A DNA stretch of 64,000 nt from Pseudocitrobacter sp913778145. Its GTDB lineage: Bacteria; Pseudomonadota; Gammaproteobacteria; Enterobacterales; Enterobacteriaceae. Below the pieces are notes generated by a model. That model did not search any database, was not told where the DNA came from, and saw only the letters and a list, made by a program, of their open reading frames with translations. The translations under genes were made by a program, and so were the position numbers. Numbering within the stretch: the stretch's first letter is position 1; each line of letters opens with the position of its first letter. Shown piece by piece: positions 36,191 to 44,659 of this stretch. The stretch lies in the NCBI GenBank assembly GCA_035726825.1, contig JALNTX010000003.1, forward strand, positions 401,268-465,267. The letters are read 5' to 3'.

Positions 36191-37828
36191 ATGAAGTTGT
36201 CATTCCAGATAAAACTATTTATATCGCTGGTTGCCTTTTTCTCGGTGCTGTTTGCATTGCTGGGTGGCTACTATTATGTCGATATGGAAAGACAGCTTTA
36301 TCAGGAAATGAGCGGGCGCGCCAGAATACAGGCAGAAGAAATTGCGCTTATTCCGTCACTACGTCAGGAAGTCGCTGATAAAGATATTGCGGCAATTAAA
36401 ACGTATATGCAAAAACTGGCCGCACACAGTGATGCCAGTTTTATTGTGATTGGCGATAATAAAGGAATGCATCTGTTTCATTCGGTGTTTGAAGACCGCG
36501 TAGGAAAAGAACTGGTGGGCGGCGATAACACTGAGGTACTGGCAGGAAAAAGCACCACCACCATTCGCAAAGGTGGGCTTGGGATCTCTTTACGCAGCAA
36601 AGCGCCTGTTTTGAATGATGCCGGTCAGGTGGTTGGAATTGTGTCGGTGGGGTATCTCACCAGCTACCTTGACGCGATTACAGTGAACAAAGTTGTCAAT
36701 ATTCTGCTGGCCGCCGTTCTGCTGCTGATCGCGCTGTTTGTTTTTTCATGGTTCTTCACCCGCAGCATTAAAAAGCAGATTTTCTCGCTGGAGCCGCGCG
36801 AAATTGGCCTGCTGGTGCGTCAGCAAAAGGCGATGATGGAATCCATCTACGAGGGCGTTATCGCCATTGATAAAAACTGCCGAATTGAGGTGATTAACCA
36901 GGCCGCGCGAAAGCTGCTTTCGCTGAGCCAACCGACGCGCCATCTGCGCGGGCAGCATATCAGCGAGGTCATCTCGCCCGTACCGTTTTTTGCCCCTGAC
37001 ACCATGCTCGCCCGCGATACGCACGATGAAATCTGCCACTTTAATCAGTCGATGGTTATCGCCAGCCGGGTACGCATCATGCTTGAAGAGCAGCTTCAGG
37101 GCTGGGTGATTACCTTCCGCGATCGTAACGATATCGACTCGCTGAGCGCGCAGCTTAGCCAGGTGAAGCGCTATGTCGATAACCTGCGCATCATGCGTCA
37201 TGAGCAGCTTAACCGCATGACAACCTTATCTGGCCTGCTGCATATGGGCCGCTATGAAGAAGCAATTAGCTACATTCAGGCGCAGTCTGAACATGCGCAG
37301 GAACTGCTAGATTTTATCTCCTCACGCTTTGCTTCACCGACTCTGTGCGGGCTGCTGCTCGGCAAAGCCGCGCGCGCACGTGAGAAAGGCGTCGAACTGG
37401 CGTTTGATCCTGCCTGCCTGATGGATAAACCCTTCACGACGCTGAGCGAAACGGAGTTGATTTCCATTATCGGCAACCTGCTGGACAACGCCATTGAAGC
37501 CACACAGCGCTCAGCGCTACCGCACGCGCCGGTTGAAGTGCTGATAAAACTCACTGAGCATGAGCTGATTATTGAGGTAGCGGATCAGGGTATCGGCATT
37601 ACGCCTGATCTACGCGAACGCATTTTTGAACGCGGTATTACCACCAAAACTCACGGCGACCATGGCATTGGCCTCTACCTGATTGAAAGCTATGTCACTC
37701 AGGCAGGCGGTGCGATAGAAGTGGCGGATAACACGCCGCGCGGCGCCATTTTTTCTCTTTTCATCCCCGCAGGGGGAGAGGCACGACGTGCCACGTCAGC
37801 GCAGGAAGAGACTGAATATGCAACATGA
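36191..37828 (+). CDS. citrate-sensing histidine kinase, CitA/DpiB-like
   Basis: 545 residues. Membrane helices at about 8-28 and 170-195 flank a periplasmic PDC/PAS domain whose SFIVIGDNKGMHLFHS and SLRSKAPVL resemble the citrate-binding residues of CitA (His, Arg, Lys). A cytoplasmic PAS domain (about 215-320), a DHp helix with the phospho-His in RIMRHEQLNRMTTLSGLLHMG, and an HATPase (NLLDNAIEAT, GIGLYLIESY) follow. The ATG at 36191 gives the CitA length; a TTG seven codons earlier is rejected. Confidence 0.9.
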   Translation: MKLSFQIKLFISLVAFFSVLFALLGGYYYVDMERQLYQEMSGRARIQAEEIALIPSLRQEVADKDIAAIKTYMQKLAAHSDASFIVIGDNKGMHLFHSVFEDRVGKELVGGDNTEVLAGKSTTTIRKGGLGISLRSKAPVLNDAGQVVGIVSVGYLTSYLDAITVNKVVNILLAAVLLLIALFVFSWFFTRSIKKQIFSLEPREIGLLVRQQKAMMESIYEGVIAIDKNCRIEVINQAARKLLSLSQPTRHLRGQHISEVISPVPFFAPDTMLARDTHDEICHFNQSMVIASRVRIMLEEQLQGWVITFRDRNDIDSLSAQLSQVKRYVDNLRIMRHEQLNRMTTLSGLLHMGRYEEAISYIQAQSEHAQELLDFISSRFASPTLCGLLLGKAARAREKGVELAFDPACLMDKPFTTLSETELISIIGNLLDNAIEATQRSALPHAPVEVLIKLTEHELIIEVADQGIGITPDLRERIFERGITTKTHGDHGIGLYLIESYVTQAGGAIEVADNTPRGAIFSLFIPAGGEARRATSAQEETEYAT

Positions 37829-38510
37829 ACTTATCGATGTACTGATTGTTGAAGATGAAAACGAACTGGCTCAGCTGCATGCGGAGCTGATAAGCAAACA
37901 CCCGCGATTGCGCCTGGTGGGTATCGCCGGATCGCTCGCAGAGGCGCAAATTCTGCTGACGGAAAAGCAGCCGCAGCTGGTTTTGCTGGATAACTATTTG
38001 CCGGATGGCAAAGGCATCACGCTTATCAATAATCCCCTGGTGGCGCGGGCTAACTGTTCGGTGATTTTCATTACCGCCGCCAGCGATATGGACACCTGTA
38101 GCCAGGCCATTCGCAACGGCGCATTTGACTATATTCTCAAGCCGGTATCGTGGAAGCGGTTGAGCCAATCGCTGGAACGCTTCGTGCAGTTTAACGAGCA
38201 ACAACGCGTATGGAAGATAGTTGACCAACAGAACGTTGACTCGCTCTACCAGCTGCAGGCGAAAAATTATCGTCAGGACAGCGGAAGTAAAGGCATTGAA
38301 GAGAATACGCTGGCGTTGGTACAAAAGCTGTTTACTGACCAACCAGCGTACTGTTTTTCGGTCGATGAAGTGGTGAGCGCAACCGGGCTGAGTAAAACCA
38401 CCGCACGCCGTTATCTGGAGCACGGTGTGGATAACGGCTTTCTTAGCGTTGAGATGCTGTACGGCAAAATTGGGCATCCGCGCAGGATGTATAAGCGGAG
38501 TGCGGCCTGA
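37818..38510 (+). CDS. citrate response regulator, CitB/DpiA-like
   Basis: 230 residues. Receiver domain (1-120) with acidic pocket E12-D13, phospho-acceptor D58 (LLDNYLPDG) and K108 (YILKPV). A C-terminal winged HTH (FSVDEVVSATGLSKTTARRYLEHG) is of the CitB/DcuR class. It overlaps the kinase end by 11 bases with GGAAGAG upstream. It probably activates the divergent citrate operon when citrate is present under anoxia. Confidence 0.92.
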   Translation: MQHELIDVLIVEDENELAQLHAELISKHPRLRLVGIAGSLAEAQILLTEKQPQLVLLDNYLPDGKGITLINNPLVARANCSVIFITAASDMDTCSQAIRNGAFDYILKPVSWKRLSQSLERFVQFNEQQRVWKIVDQQNVDSLYQLQAKNYRQDSGSKGIEENTLALVQKLFTDQPAYCFSVDEVVSATGLSKTTARRYLEHGVDNGFLSVEMLYGKIGHPRRMYKRSAA

Positions 38511-38515
38511 AGGGG

Positions 38516-38623
38516 CCCTCACCCTAACCCTCTCCCACAGGGAGAGGGGACTGGCCGAGCAGAAATGAAAGATCTGCTCTGGTTTTCTCCCTCTCCCTGG
38601 GGGAGAGGGCCGGGGTGAGGGGG
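38516..38623. repeat. CTCTCCC-type palindromic repeat, paired copies
   Basis: Two inverted CCCTCTCCC...GGGAGAGGG units with CCCTCACCC outer flanks and about 40 bases between them, filling the gap between the convergent response regulator and speC. Confidence 0.88.
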
Positions 38624-38635
38624 AACCAAAAAAAA

Positions 38636-40771
38636 TTACTTCAACACATAGCCAAACAAACGCTCGATTCCATCGGCATCGGTTTCGCTGTAAACCCCCT
38701 GCAACTCCGGTGAGAAGCCCGGCAGCAGGTTAACGCCCTCTTCCAGCGCCAGGAAGTAACGCTGTACCGCACCACCCCATACTTCGCCAGGCACCACACA
38801 GAGCACGCCTGGCGGGTACGGCAGCGCGCCTTCCGCAGCAATCCGCCCTTCTGCTTCACTAATGCGTACCAGCTCCACGTTGCCACGAATAAACTCGCGA
38901 TTAGCATCCTGCGGGTTCATCACCACCTTCGGCAGGCTCTCTTTGCGGAACATCGCCTTTTGCAGATCTTTCACTGCAAAGCTGACGTAAAGATCGTGCA
39001 TCTCCTGGCACAGTTCACGAAGGGTGTAATCGCGATAACGCACCGGATATTTGTTGAAGATCGTCGGCAGTACGTCAGCTAGCGGCGTGTCGTCTTCGAT
39101 GTGCTGTTCAAACTGGGCCAGCATCGCCACCAGTTGCGCCAGCTTCTCGCGGCTCTCGGCAGGCGTCAGCAGGAATAAAATGGAGTTGAGATCGCACTTC
39201 TCCGGCACGATACCGTTCTCGCGCAGGTAGTGCGCCAGAATGGTTGCCGGGATCCCAAAATCAGTATATTCACCGGTCGCCGCGTCGATCCCCGGCGTGG
39301 TGAGCAGCAGCTTGCAGGGGTCAACAAAGTACTGATCCTGCGCGTAACCTTCAAAACCGTGCCAGCGCGCGCCTGGCGCAAAGCTAAAGAACTTACGATC
39401 GCTGGCAAGCGTTTGGGTCGAATAACTCTGCCATGGGCGGCCATCTACCTCTGGTGGCACGAATGGCTGGATCATCTTGCAGTTCGCGATGATCGCTTTA
39501 CGCGCGTCGATCCCCAGCTCAACGCACTCGGCCCATAAACGACGCCCGCTTTCACCTTCATGAATTTTGGCGTTGATATCCAGCGCGGCAAACAGCGGAT
39601 AGAACGGGCTGGTTGAGGCGTGAAGCATGAAGGCATTATTCAGCCGCTTGTGCGGGCAGAAACGCGCCTGGCCGCGAATATGGTTATCTTTTTTGTGGAT
39701 CTGCGAGGTCTGGGAGAAACCGGCCTGCTGTTTGTGCACCGATTGGGTGACAAAGATACCCGGATCGTTCTCGTTAAGTTCCAGCAACAGTGGAGAAGTA
39801 TCGGCCATCATATCGATAAACTGCTCGTAGCCGACCCACGCGGAATCAAACAGAATGTAATCGCAGAGATGGCCGATTTTATCCACCACCTGACGCGCAT
39901 TATAGATAGTGCCATCGTAGGTGCCGAGCTGGATCACCGCCAGGCGGAAGGGACGCGCGTCTTCTGCTTTTTCCGGCGCAACGTCGCGGATGAGCTCGCG
40001 CAGGTAGCTATCATTGAAGCAGTGCTCATCAATGCCGCCGATAAAGCCGAACGGGTTGCGTGCGGCTTCCAGATAGACGGGCGTCGCCCCGGCCTGAATC
40101 AGCGCGCCATGGTGGTTAGATTTGTGATTGTTGCGGTCGAACAGCACCAGGTCGCCGCGCGTCAGCAGCGCATTTGTGACGACTTTATTCGCGGCCGACG
40201 TACCGTTAAGCACAAAATAGGTTTTGTCGGCATGAAATACCTTTGCCGCGAATTTCTGCGCATCTTTTGCGGAGCCTTCGTGGATCAGCAAATCGCCCAG
40301 TTTGACATCGGCGTTGCACATATCGGCGCGAAACACGTTCTCTCCGAAGAAATCATAGAACTGGCGGCCCGCCGGGTGCTTTTTAAAAAACTCGCCGTGC
40401 TGATGGCCTGGGCAGGCAAATGTACTGTGGCCCATTTCGACATACTGGCTCAGCGTATCGAAGAACGGTGGCAGCAGATTTTCTTCATAGCGACAGGCGG
40501 CGGATTCCAGCTCCAGCCACTCCTGCGCTTTGCCGGTGATCACCGCATCAACGCCCACAGGGGCATCCACACCCTCTGTCGCCAGCAAATAGACCGGCAG
40601 ATTAAACCCGGTGCGCTTAAGCAGCGCCAGAATGCCGCTACGGCTGTCCGCTACGGTTATGACGACTGCCGCGACGTCGGTAAAGTCGGTACTGTCCAGC
40701 GTCACCACGCGACGATGGGTGGAGAGTTGAGAGACCAGCTCCGCGCTGGCGGCAATATGCAGTGATTTCAT
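38636..40771 (-). CDS. speC: constitutive ornithine decarboxylase SpeC
   Basis: 711 residues, E. coli SpeC length. A group III PLP decarboxylase making putrescine from ornithine. An N-terminal wing (1-105), the large PLP domain with Schiff-base lysine K347 (SVHKQQAGFSQTS) and a C-terminal domain are all intact. The start MKSLHIAASAELVSQL at 40771 matches E. coli; an upstream 43-codon extension into the promoter is rejected. Leader for yqgA diverges. Confidence 0.97.
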   Translation of the reverse strand: MKSLHIAASAELVSQLSTHRRVVTLDSTDFTDVAAVVITVADSRSGILALLKRTGFNLPVYLLATEGVDAPVGVDAVITGKAQEWLELESAACRYEENLLPPFFDTLSQYVEMGHSTFACPGHQHGEFFKKHPAGRQFYDFFGENVFRADMCNADVKLGDLLIHEGSAKDAQKFAAKVFHADKTYFVLNGTSAANKVVTNALLTRGDLVLFDRNNHKSNHHGALIQAGATPVYLEAARNPFGFIGGIDEHCFNDSYLRELIRDVAPEKAEDARPFRLAVIQLGTYDGTIYNARQVVDKIGHLCDYILFDSAWVGYEQFIDMMADTSPLLLELNENDPGIFVTQSVHKQQAGFSQTSQIHKKDNHIRGQARFCPHKRLNNAFMLHASTSPFYPLFAALDINAKIHEGESGRRLWAECVELGIDARKAIIANCKMIQPFVPPEVDGRPWQSYSTQTLASDRKFFSFAPGARWHGFEGYAQDQYFVDPCKLLLTTPGIDAATGEYTDFGIPATILAHYLRENGIVPEKCDLNSILFLLTPAESREKLAQLVAMLAQFEQHIEDDTPLADVLPTIFNKYPVRYRDYTLRELCQEMHDLYVSFAVKDLQKAMFRKESLPKVVMNPQDANREFIRGNVELVRISEAEGRIAAEGALPYPPGVLCVVPGEVWGGAVQRYFLALEEGVNLLPGFSPELQGVYSETDADGIERLFGYVLK

Positions 40772-41030
40772 CGGCGCAACAACCCATTTCGGAAAAGTAA
40801 AATCCAGGACAAGACATTCAGCCTTGCCCCGCGAAACATCAGGGGCCCAACGGAGTTCCAGCCTTAGCGATAATGGCATGGCTGGAGAAAAATCGCGCAA
40901 TCATGGCACCTTTCACCGGGAGGGGCAAGATGAAAACCCTCGCGCCGCGAATGTTGATTTAACCCACACTGAACCGATTAACCAGGCCATAATAGCGTCA
41001 TACTCAAGGAATCATTTTACAGGAGCCAGT

Positions 41031-41741
41031 ATGGTTATTGGGCCATTTATTAATGCCGGAGCCGTCTTATTAGGCGGCATCCTCGGCGCACTTCTCAGCC
41101 AGCGTTTACCGGAACGTATTCGCAGCTCTATGACCTCGATTTTTGGTCTGACGTCGCTTGGAATTGGCATTTTACTGGTGGTGAAGTGCGAGAACCTTCC
41201 GGTTATGGTGCTGTCGACATTACTCGGCGCACTCATCGGTGAGTTCTGCCTGCTCGAGAAAGGCATTAACAACGGCGTCAGCAAGCTGAAGACGCTGCTA
41301 TCGCGCAAAAGTAAGAGCCACAACAATCAGGAGACGTTTATTCAAAGCTACGTCGCCATTATTGTGCTGTTCTGCACCAGCGGTACGGGGATCTTCGGCG
41401 CGATGCGGGAAGGGATGACCGGCGATGCGTCGATTCTTATCGCCAAAGCGTTTCTTGATTTCTTTACTGCGACGATTTTCGCCTGCACGCTGGGCATCGC
41501 CGTTTCGGCAATTGCCGTGCCGATGCTGGTGATTCAGATTGCATTGGCCATGAGCGCGTCGCTGTTACTGCCGCTTACCACACCGATGATGATGGCCGAC
41601 TTCACCGCCGTCGGCGGCATGCTGCTACTGGCTACCGGCTTGCGGATTTGCGGTATCAAAATGTTTGCCGTGGTAAATATGCTGCCAGCCCTGATACTGG
41701 CGATGCCGATTTCCGCCCTGTGGACTGCCTTTTTCGCCTGA
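41031..41741 (+). CDS. yqgA: DUF554 inner-membrane protein YqgA
   Basis: 236 residues with about seven membrane helices, starting MVIGPFINAGAVLLGGILGA as in E. coli YqgA. GTGIFGAMREGMTGD is the DUF554 family motif. The ATG at 41031 has AGGAG upstream; a long upstream extension is rejected. Function unknown. It separates speC from pheV as in E. coli. Confidence 0.94.
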   Translation: MVIGPFINAGAVLLGGILGALLSQRLPERIRSSMTSIFGLTSLGIGILLVVKCENLPVMVLSTLLGALIGEFCLLEKGINNGVSKLKTLLSRKSKSHNNQETFIQSYVAIIVLFCTSGTGIFGAMREGMTGDASILIAKAFLDFFTATIFACTLGIAVSAIAVPMLVIQIALAMSASLLLPLTTPMMMADFTAVGGMLLLATGLRICGIKMFAVVNMLPALILAMPISALWTAFFA

Positions 41742-41845
41742 GTCGCGTGCAAATGCAGCAAGGTGATGATATATTGCGCAATTCGCATCAAATTATATAA
41801 ATTCCGTTGACGCGGAGAGGTGAATAAGGTTTAATGCGCCTCGTT

Positions 41846-41921
41846 GCCCGGATAGCTCAGTCGGTAGAGCAGGGGATTGAAAATCCCCGTGTCCTTGGTT
41901 CGATTCCGAGTCCGGGCACCA
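41846..41921 (+). tRNA. pheV: tRNA-Phe (GAA), pheV
   Basis: 76 nucleotides from GCCCGGAUAGCUCAG to the encoded CCA end. Acceptor stem GCCCGGA/TCCGGGC pairs fully, the anticodon loop is TTGAAAA with anticodon GAA, and the T-loop is GGTTCGATTCC. The 3' third is the integration target of the downstream island, which restores the full tRNA on the left side. Confidence 0.98.
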
Positions 41922-41928
41922 CTATTTA
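41902..41928 (+). other. attL, left copy of the island direct repeat
   Basis: 27 bases from the T-loop of pheV through the CCA end to ACTATTTA. They recur at 62615-62640 with one G missing from the GGG of the acceptor stem. This is the standard target of P4-type integrases. Confidence 0.9.
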
Positions 41929-42034
41929 GTTTCATGGCGTCTCTATGAGTCCTGAAACGTTAAAAAATCAGTTAGTTGCAAAGAGTCTGGAGTACCAACA
42001 GGTACTGCCAGATTTTTTGACACCCATAGTTTTT

Positions 42035-42052
42035 GGGGGCTTAATTGGGGGC
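42035..42052 (+). repeat. GGGGGC double motif near attL
   Basis: GGGGGCTTAATTGGGGGC, two GGGGGC copies 12 bases apart. A near-identical double motif, GGGGGCCTTAGTGGGGGC, lies at 62539-62556 near attR, and an inverted GCCCCC at 42076-42081 just before the integrase. They are probable arm-type integrase sites. Confidence 0.55.
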
Positions 42053-42084
42053 CCGTCGGTTCGATAAACTATGGAGCCCCCACT

Positions 42085-43353
42085 ATGTCCCTCACCGATA
42101 CCGCCATCCGTAATGCAAAGCCGCTTGATAAATCCTGGAAACTCAGCGATGCGCAGGGTCTGTACCTGCTGATAAAGCCCAACGGATCTAAACTCTGGCA
42201 CCTCAAGTACCGCTTCGGCGGTAAAGAGAAGAAGCTGGCGTTTGGTGCTTACCCGGCCGTTTCTCTGGCAAATGCCCGCAAGCTGCGCGAGGATGCCCGC
42301 TCGGTATTGAGCGCAGGCAGCGATCCCGGCGTGAAAAAACAGCAGGAGAAGTTTGCACGTAAAAGCGGCAACACCTTTGAAGATATCGCCCGTAAGTGGG
42401 TAGCGGGCAATATCCGCTGGAATGAAGCCCATGCCGCCAAAGTCCTGCGCTCGCTGGAGCTGCATGTTTTTCCACTGATCGGCAAATTCCCGGTCTCTGA
42501 TTTGAAAACTGCCGATCTGCTGATCCCGCTGCGGGTGGCGGAACGAAAAGGTACGCTGGAGACCGCTGCACGGATTCAGCAGCGCACCACGGCAATCATG
42601 CGTTACGCGGTGCAGGAGGGGCTAATCGACAGCAATCCGGCGAACGATCTGACCGGGGCTATCGCACCGCCGCCCAAAAACCACTACCCCGCCCTGCCGC
42701 TGGAGAAAATACCGGAGATGCTGGAGCGTATTGAAGGCTATTCCGGCAGGCTGTTAACCCGTCTGGCGGTACAGCTTAATCTGCTGATCTTTATCCGTTC
42801 CAGCGAGCTACGTTTTGCCCGCTGGACGGAGATCGATCTGGATGGCGCGATGTGGACCATCCCTGCGGAGCGGGAGCCGATTCCGGGCGTGCGTTATTCA
42901 AATCGCGGCGCAAAGATGAAGATGCAGCATCTGGTGCCGCTGTCAGCGCAGGCGGTGACGATACTGAAGCAGTTAAAACTGTTGTCCGGCAGCAGTGAGT
43001 TACTGTTTCCCGGCGATCACGATCCACGTAAGCCAATGAGTGAAAACACCATCAACAAAACACTGCGAGTCATGGGCTACAATACACAGGCAGATGTTTG
43101 CGGTCACGGTTTCCGCACGATGGCCTGTAGCGCGCTGATCGAGTCCGGGCGCTGGTCAAAAGACGCCGTGGAGCGACAAATGAGCCATCAGGAGCGCAAT
43201 CATGTTCGCGCCGCGTATATCCACAAGGCGGAACACCTCGACGAGCGCACGCAGATGATGCAGTGGTGGTCGGATTATCTCGACGCCTGCCAGCAGAAAT
43301 TTATCCCGCCGTATCGGTATGACAGGCAGATTCAGGCGGCCTGCGCCAGCTAA
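42085..43353 (+). CDS. P4-type tyrosine integrase
   Basis: 422 residues. N-terminal DUF4102 arm-binding domain (about 1-90: TDTAIRNAKPLDKSWKLSDAQGLYL, LAFGAYPAVSLANAR), a SAM-like core-binding domain (about 100-195) and a catalytic domain. The catalytic residues are R238 (FIRSSEL), H341-x2-R344 (HGFRTMA) and Y378 (RAAYIHKAEH). It sits at the tRNA-Phe attachment site with the orientation usual for P4/CP4 islands. GGAG lies about nine bases before the ATG. Confidence 0.95.
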   Translation: MSLTDTAIRNAKPLDKSWKLSDAQGLYLLIKPNGSKLWHLKYRFGGKEKKLAFGAYPAVSLANARKLREDARSVLSAGSDPGVKKQQEKFARKSGNTFEDIARKWVAGNIRWNEAHAAKVLRSLELHVFPLIGKFPVSDLKTADLLIPLRVAERKGTLETAARIQQRTTAIMRYAVQEGLIDSNPANDLTGAIAPPPKNHYPALPLEKIPEMLERIEGYSGRLLTRLAVQLNLLIFIRSSELRFARWTEIDLDGAMWTIPAEREPIPGVRYSNRGAKMKMQHLVPLSAQAVTILKQLKLLSGSSELLFPGDHDPRKPMSENTINKTLRVMGYNTQADVCGHGFRTMACSALIESGRWSKDAVERQMSHQERNHVRAAYIHKAEHLDERTQMMQWWSDYLDACQQKFIPPYRYDRQIQAACAS

Positions 43354-43366
43354 TGGACAATGCCGG

Positions 43367-43402
43367 AAAGCAGATCCGCTGCATCAGGGATCTGCTTTTT
43401 AT
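43367..43402 (+). terminator. integrase terminator
   Basis: AAAGCAGATCC/GGATCTGCTTT is an 11-pair perfect stem with a 10-base loop followed by TTTTTATTT, 14 bases after the integrase stop. Confidence 0.9.
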
Positions 43403-43534
43403 TTGCGCCAGATATCCGTGGATAGGTATCGATCTGCGCCAGTCCCGGCCCTTTGGCCCTTTCCGGTAAAGGGCTGTTACCCTTAACCCGCCTTTACCCT
43501 TTGGCCTTTTTCCTTTCGCTGCGCCAGCACAAAA

Positions 43535-44416
43535 TCATGTTTCATCATTCCGTGCATACACCTGCTTCACCCAGCGACCGCGCCCGTCGCCATGCCCCAG
43601 GTCCATTGCCACCATCGCCAGCGCTTCTTTTTCGCTGAATCCCTGCGCCAGATACCGGCGGATATCGTCCTGCGCCCAGGCGTAGCGCAGTGAGTGCGGG
43701 GAGTATTTGCCCGTCAGCCCCATACGCAAAGTCTGGTTGCGCCAGTATTTCATTGCCTGTTTAAGGCTCGCCGCATCAATCAGCCTGCCGTTGCGCAGTC
43801 CTGCCACCGCAATGGCCTTATCCAGCGCCTGTTTAACTGCGCCAGTATCCTGAATAATCGTGTCACGGGGCCGTCCACCTTTGGTACCGAGTACCACGGT
43901 TAGCCGGGTATCACCTTTCTCCAGTGCTTCGCGCCAGGTTTTCAGCGAACCGGAACAGCGTACCGCCTCCTGAGAGCGCAGCCCCATCAGCCGCGCCAGC
44001 TCCAGCGCTGCCGCCAGTCCTGCATCTTTCATCCGGGCAGTCTCTGCCATCTGTTGATAATATTCCGGCGTGATGGCTTTCCGCGTACCATTGCGGGATA
44101 CGCCAGCCAGCCCCAACGATTTATTCGATATCCGTTCACTCTGCGCCAGCTTTTCGCGCCCGGCCTGCGTCAGGATTTTACGGATAGCCGCCGTTTCGTT
44201 ATGCAGCGTATTTTTCTGAATCCCCTGCGCCAGCCGCATCTGAATATACGCCTCAATATGCTTCGCCTTTAAATGGTGGACATAGCGTATCTGAACGTTC
44301 AGTTCCATCAGGCGTTCGCAGAAACGTCCTGCCATGGCGATACGGTCATGGACAGTCTTGTGCGACCCGCCAGCCTGCCGCGCCAGGTTTTTCATCTCTC
44401 TTTCCAGCAAACCCAT
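43535..44416 (-). CDS. second tyrosine recombinase, integrase-domain protein
   Basis: 293 residues. N-terminal helical SAM-like domain (GGSHKTVHDRIAMAGRFCERL) and a C-terminal domain with the tyrosine-recombinase set: Arg in LMGLRSQEAVR, HSLRYAW (H-x2-R), LGHGDGRG, and a nucleophile Tyr in KQVYARND. It resembles the integrase-domain proteins found in genomic islands of enterobacteria, not the P4 class. The ATG at 44414-44416 has GAGGAAAA upstream; a GTG 12 codons earlier is rejected. Its role (excision, resolution or regulation) is unknown. Confidence 0.85.
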   Translation of the reverse strand: MGLLEREMKNLARQAGGSHKTVHDRIAMAGRFCERLMELNVQIRYVHHLKAKHIEAYIQMRLAQGIQKNTLHNETAAIRKILTQAGREKLAQSERISNKSLGLAGVSRNGTRKAITPEYYQQMAETARMKDAGLAAALELARLMGLRSQEAVRCSGSLKTWREALEKGDTRLTVVLGTKGGRPRDTIIQDTGAVKQALDKAIAVAGLRNGRLIDAASLKQAMKYWRNQTLRMGLTGKYSPHSLRYAWAQDDIRRYLAQGFSEKEALAMVAMDLGHGDGRGRWVKQVYARNDET

Positions 44417-44605
44417 TTTACGTTTTCCTCTTCTCTCGCTCCTGATTTTCACAAAATCACAACAAACAACGGATACAGCTTTCCCCGGCGCGTAGGCCGA
44501 TAGCCCCTGATTTTTGTCGGGGCCGCGAGCAGTACCTGAGCGCCGGGGCGACGGCTGTTGAGGTTTTGCGGGGTATCGGTTGTGCTCTCAGAGCAGCCGC
44601 CAGCG

Positions 44606-44659
44606 TTAACTGGTCATCCCCCGGACCGTCCTGGTGGTCCCCCTCCGGTACTGGCTCAT
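44606..44659 (-). CDS. possible 17-residue leader peptide
   Basis: MSQYRRGTTRTVRGMTS is preceded by a strong AAAGGAGAAC ribosome site and lies about 190 bases upstream of the second recombinase on the same strand. It is very basic. A GGACC/GGTCC hairpin falls within it. The 44420-44605 stretch that follows is GC-rich with small stems and no other gene, so this could be a translated leader. Coding status is unproven. Confidence 0.3.
   Translation of the reverse strand: MSQYRRGTTRTVRGMTS

Noticed and set aside
39620..40765. 381-codon open frame on the plus strand
   Set aside because: Antisense shadow of speC in GC-rich coding DNA, with no recognisable product.
41945..42067. 40-codon ORF between pheV and the integrase
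   Set aside because: No ribosome site, and it runs through the attachment-region repeats (GGGGGC motifs); more likely recombination-site DNA.
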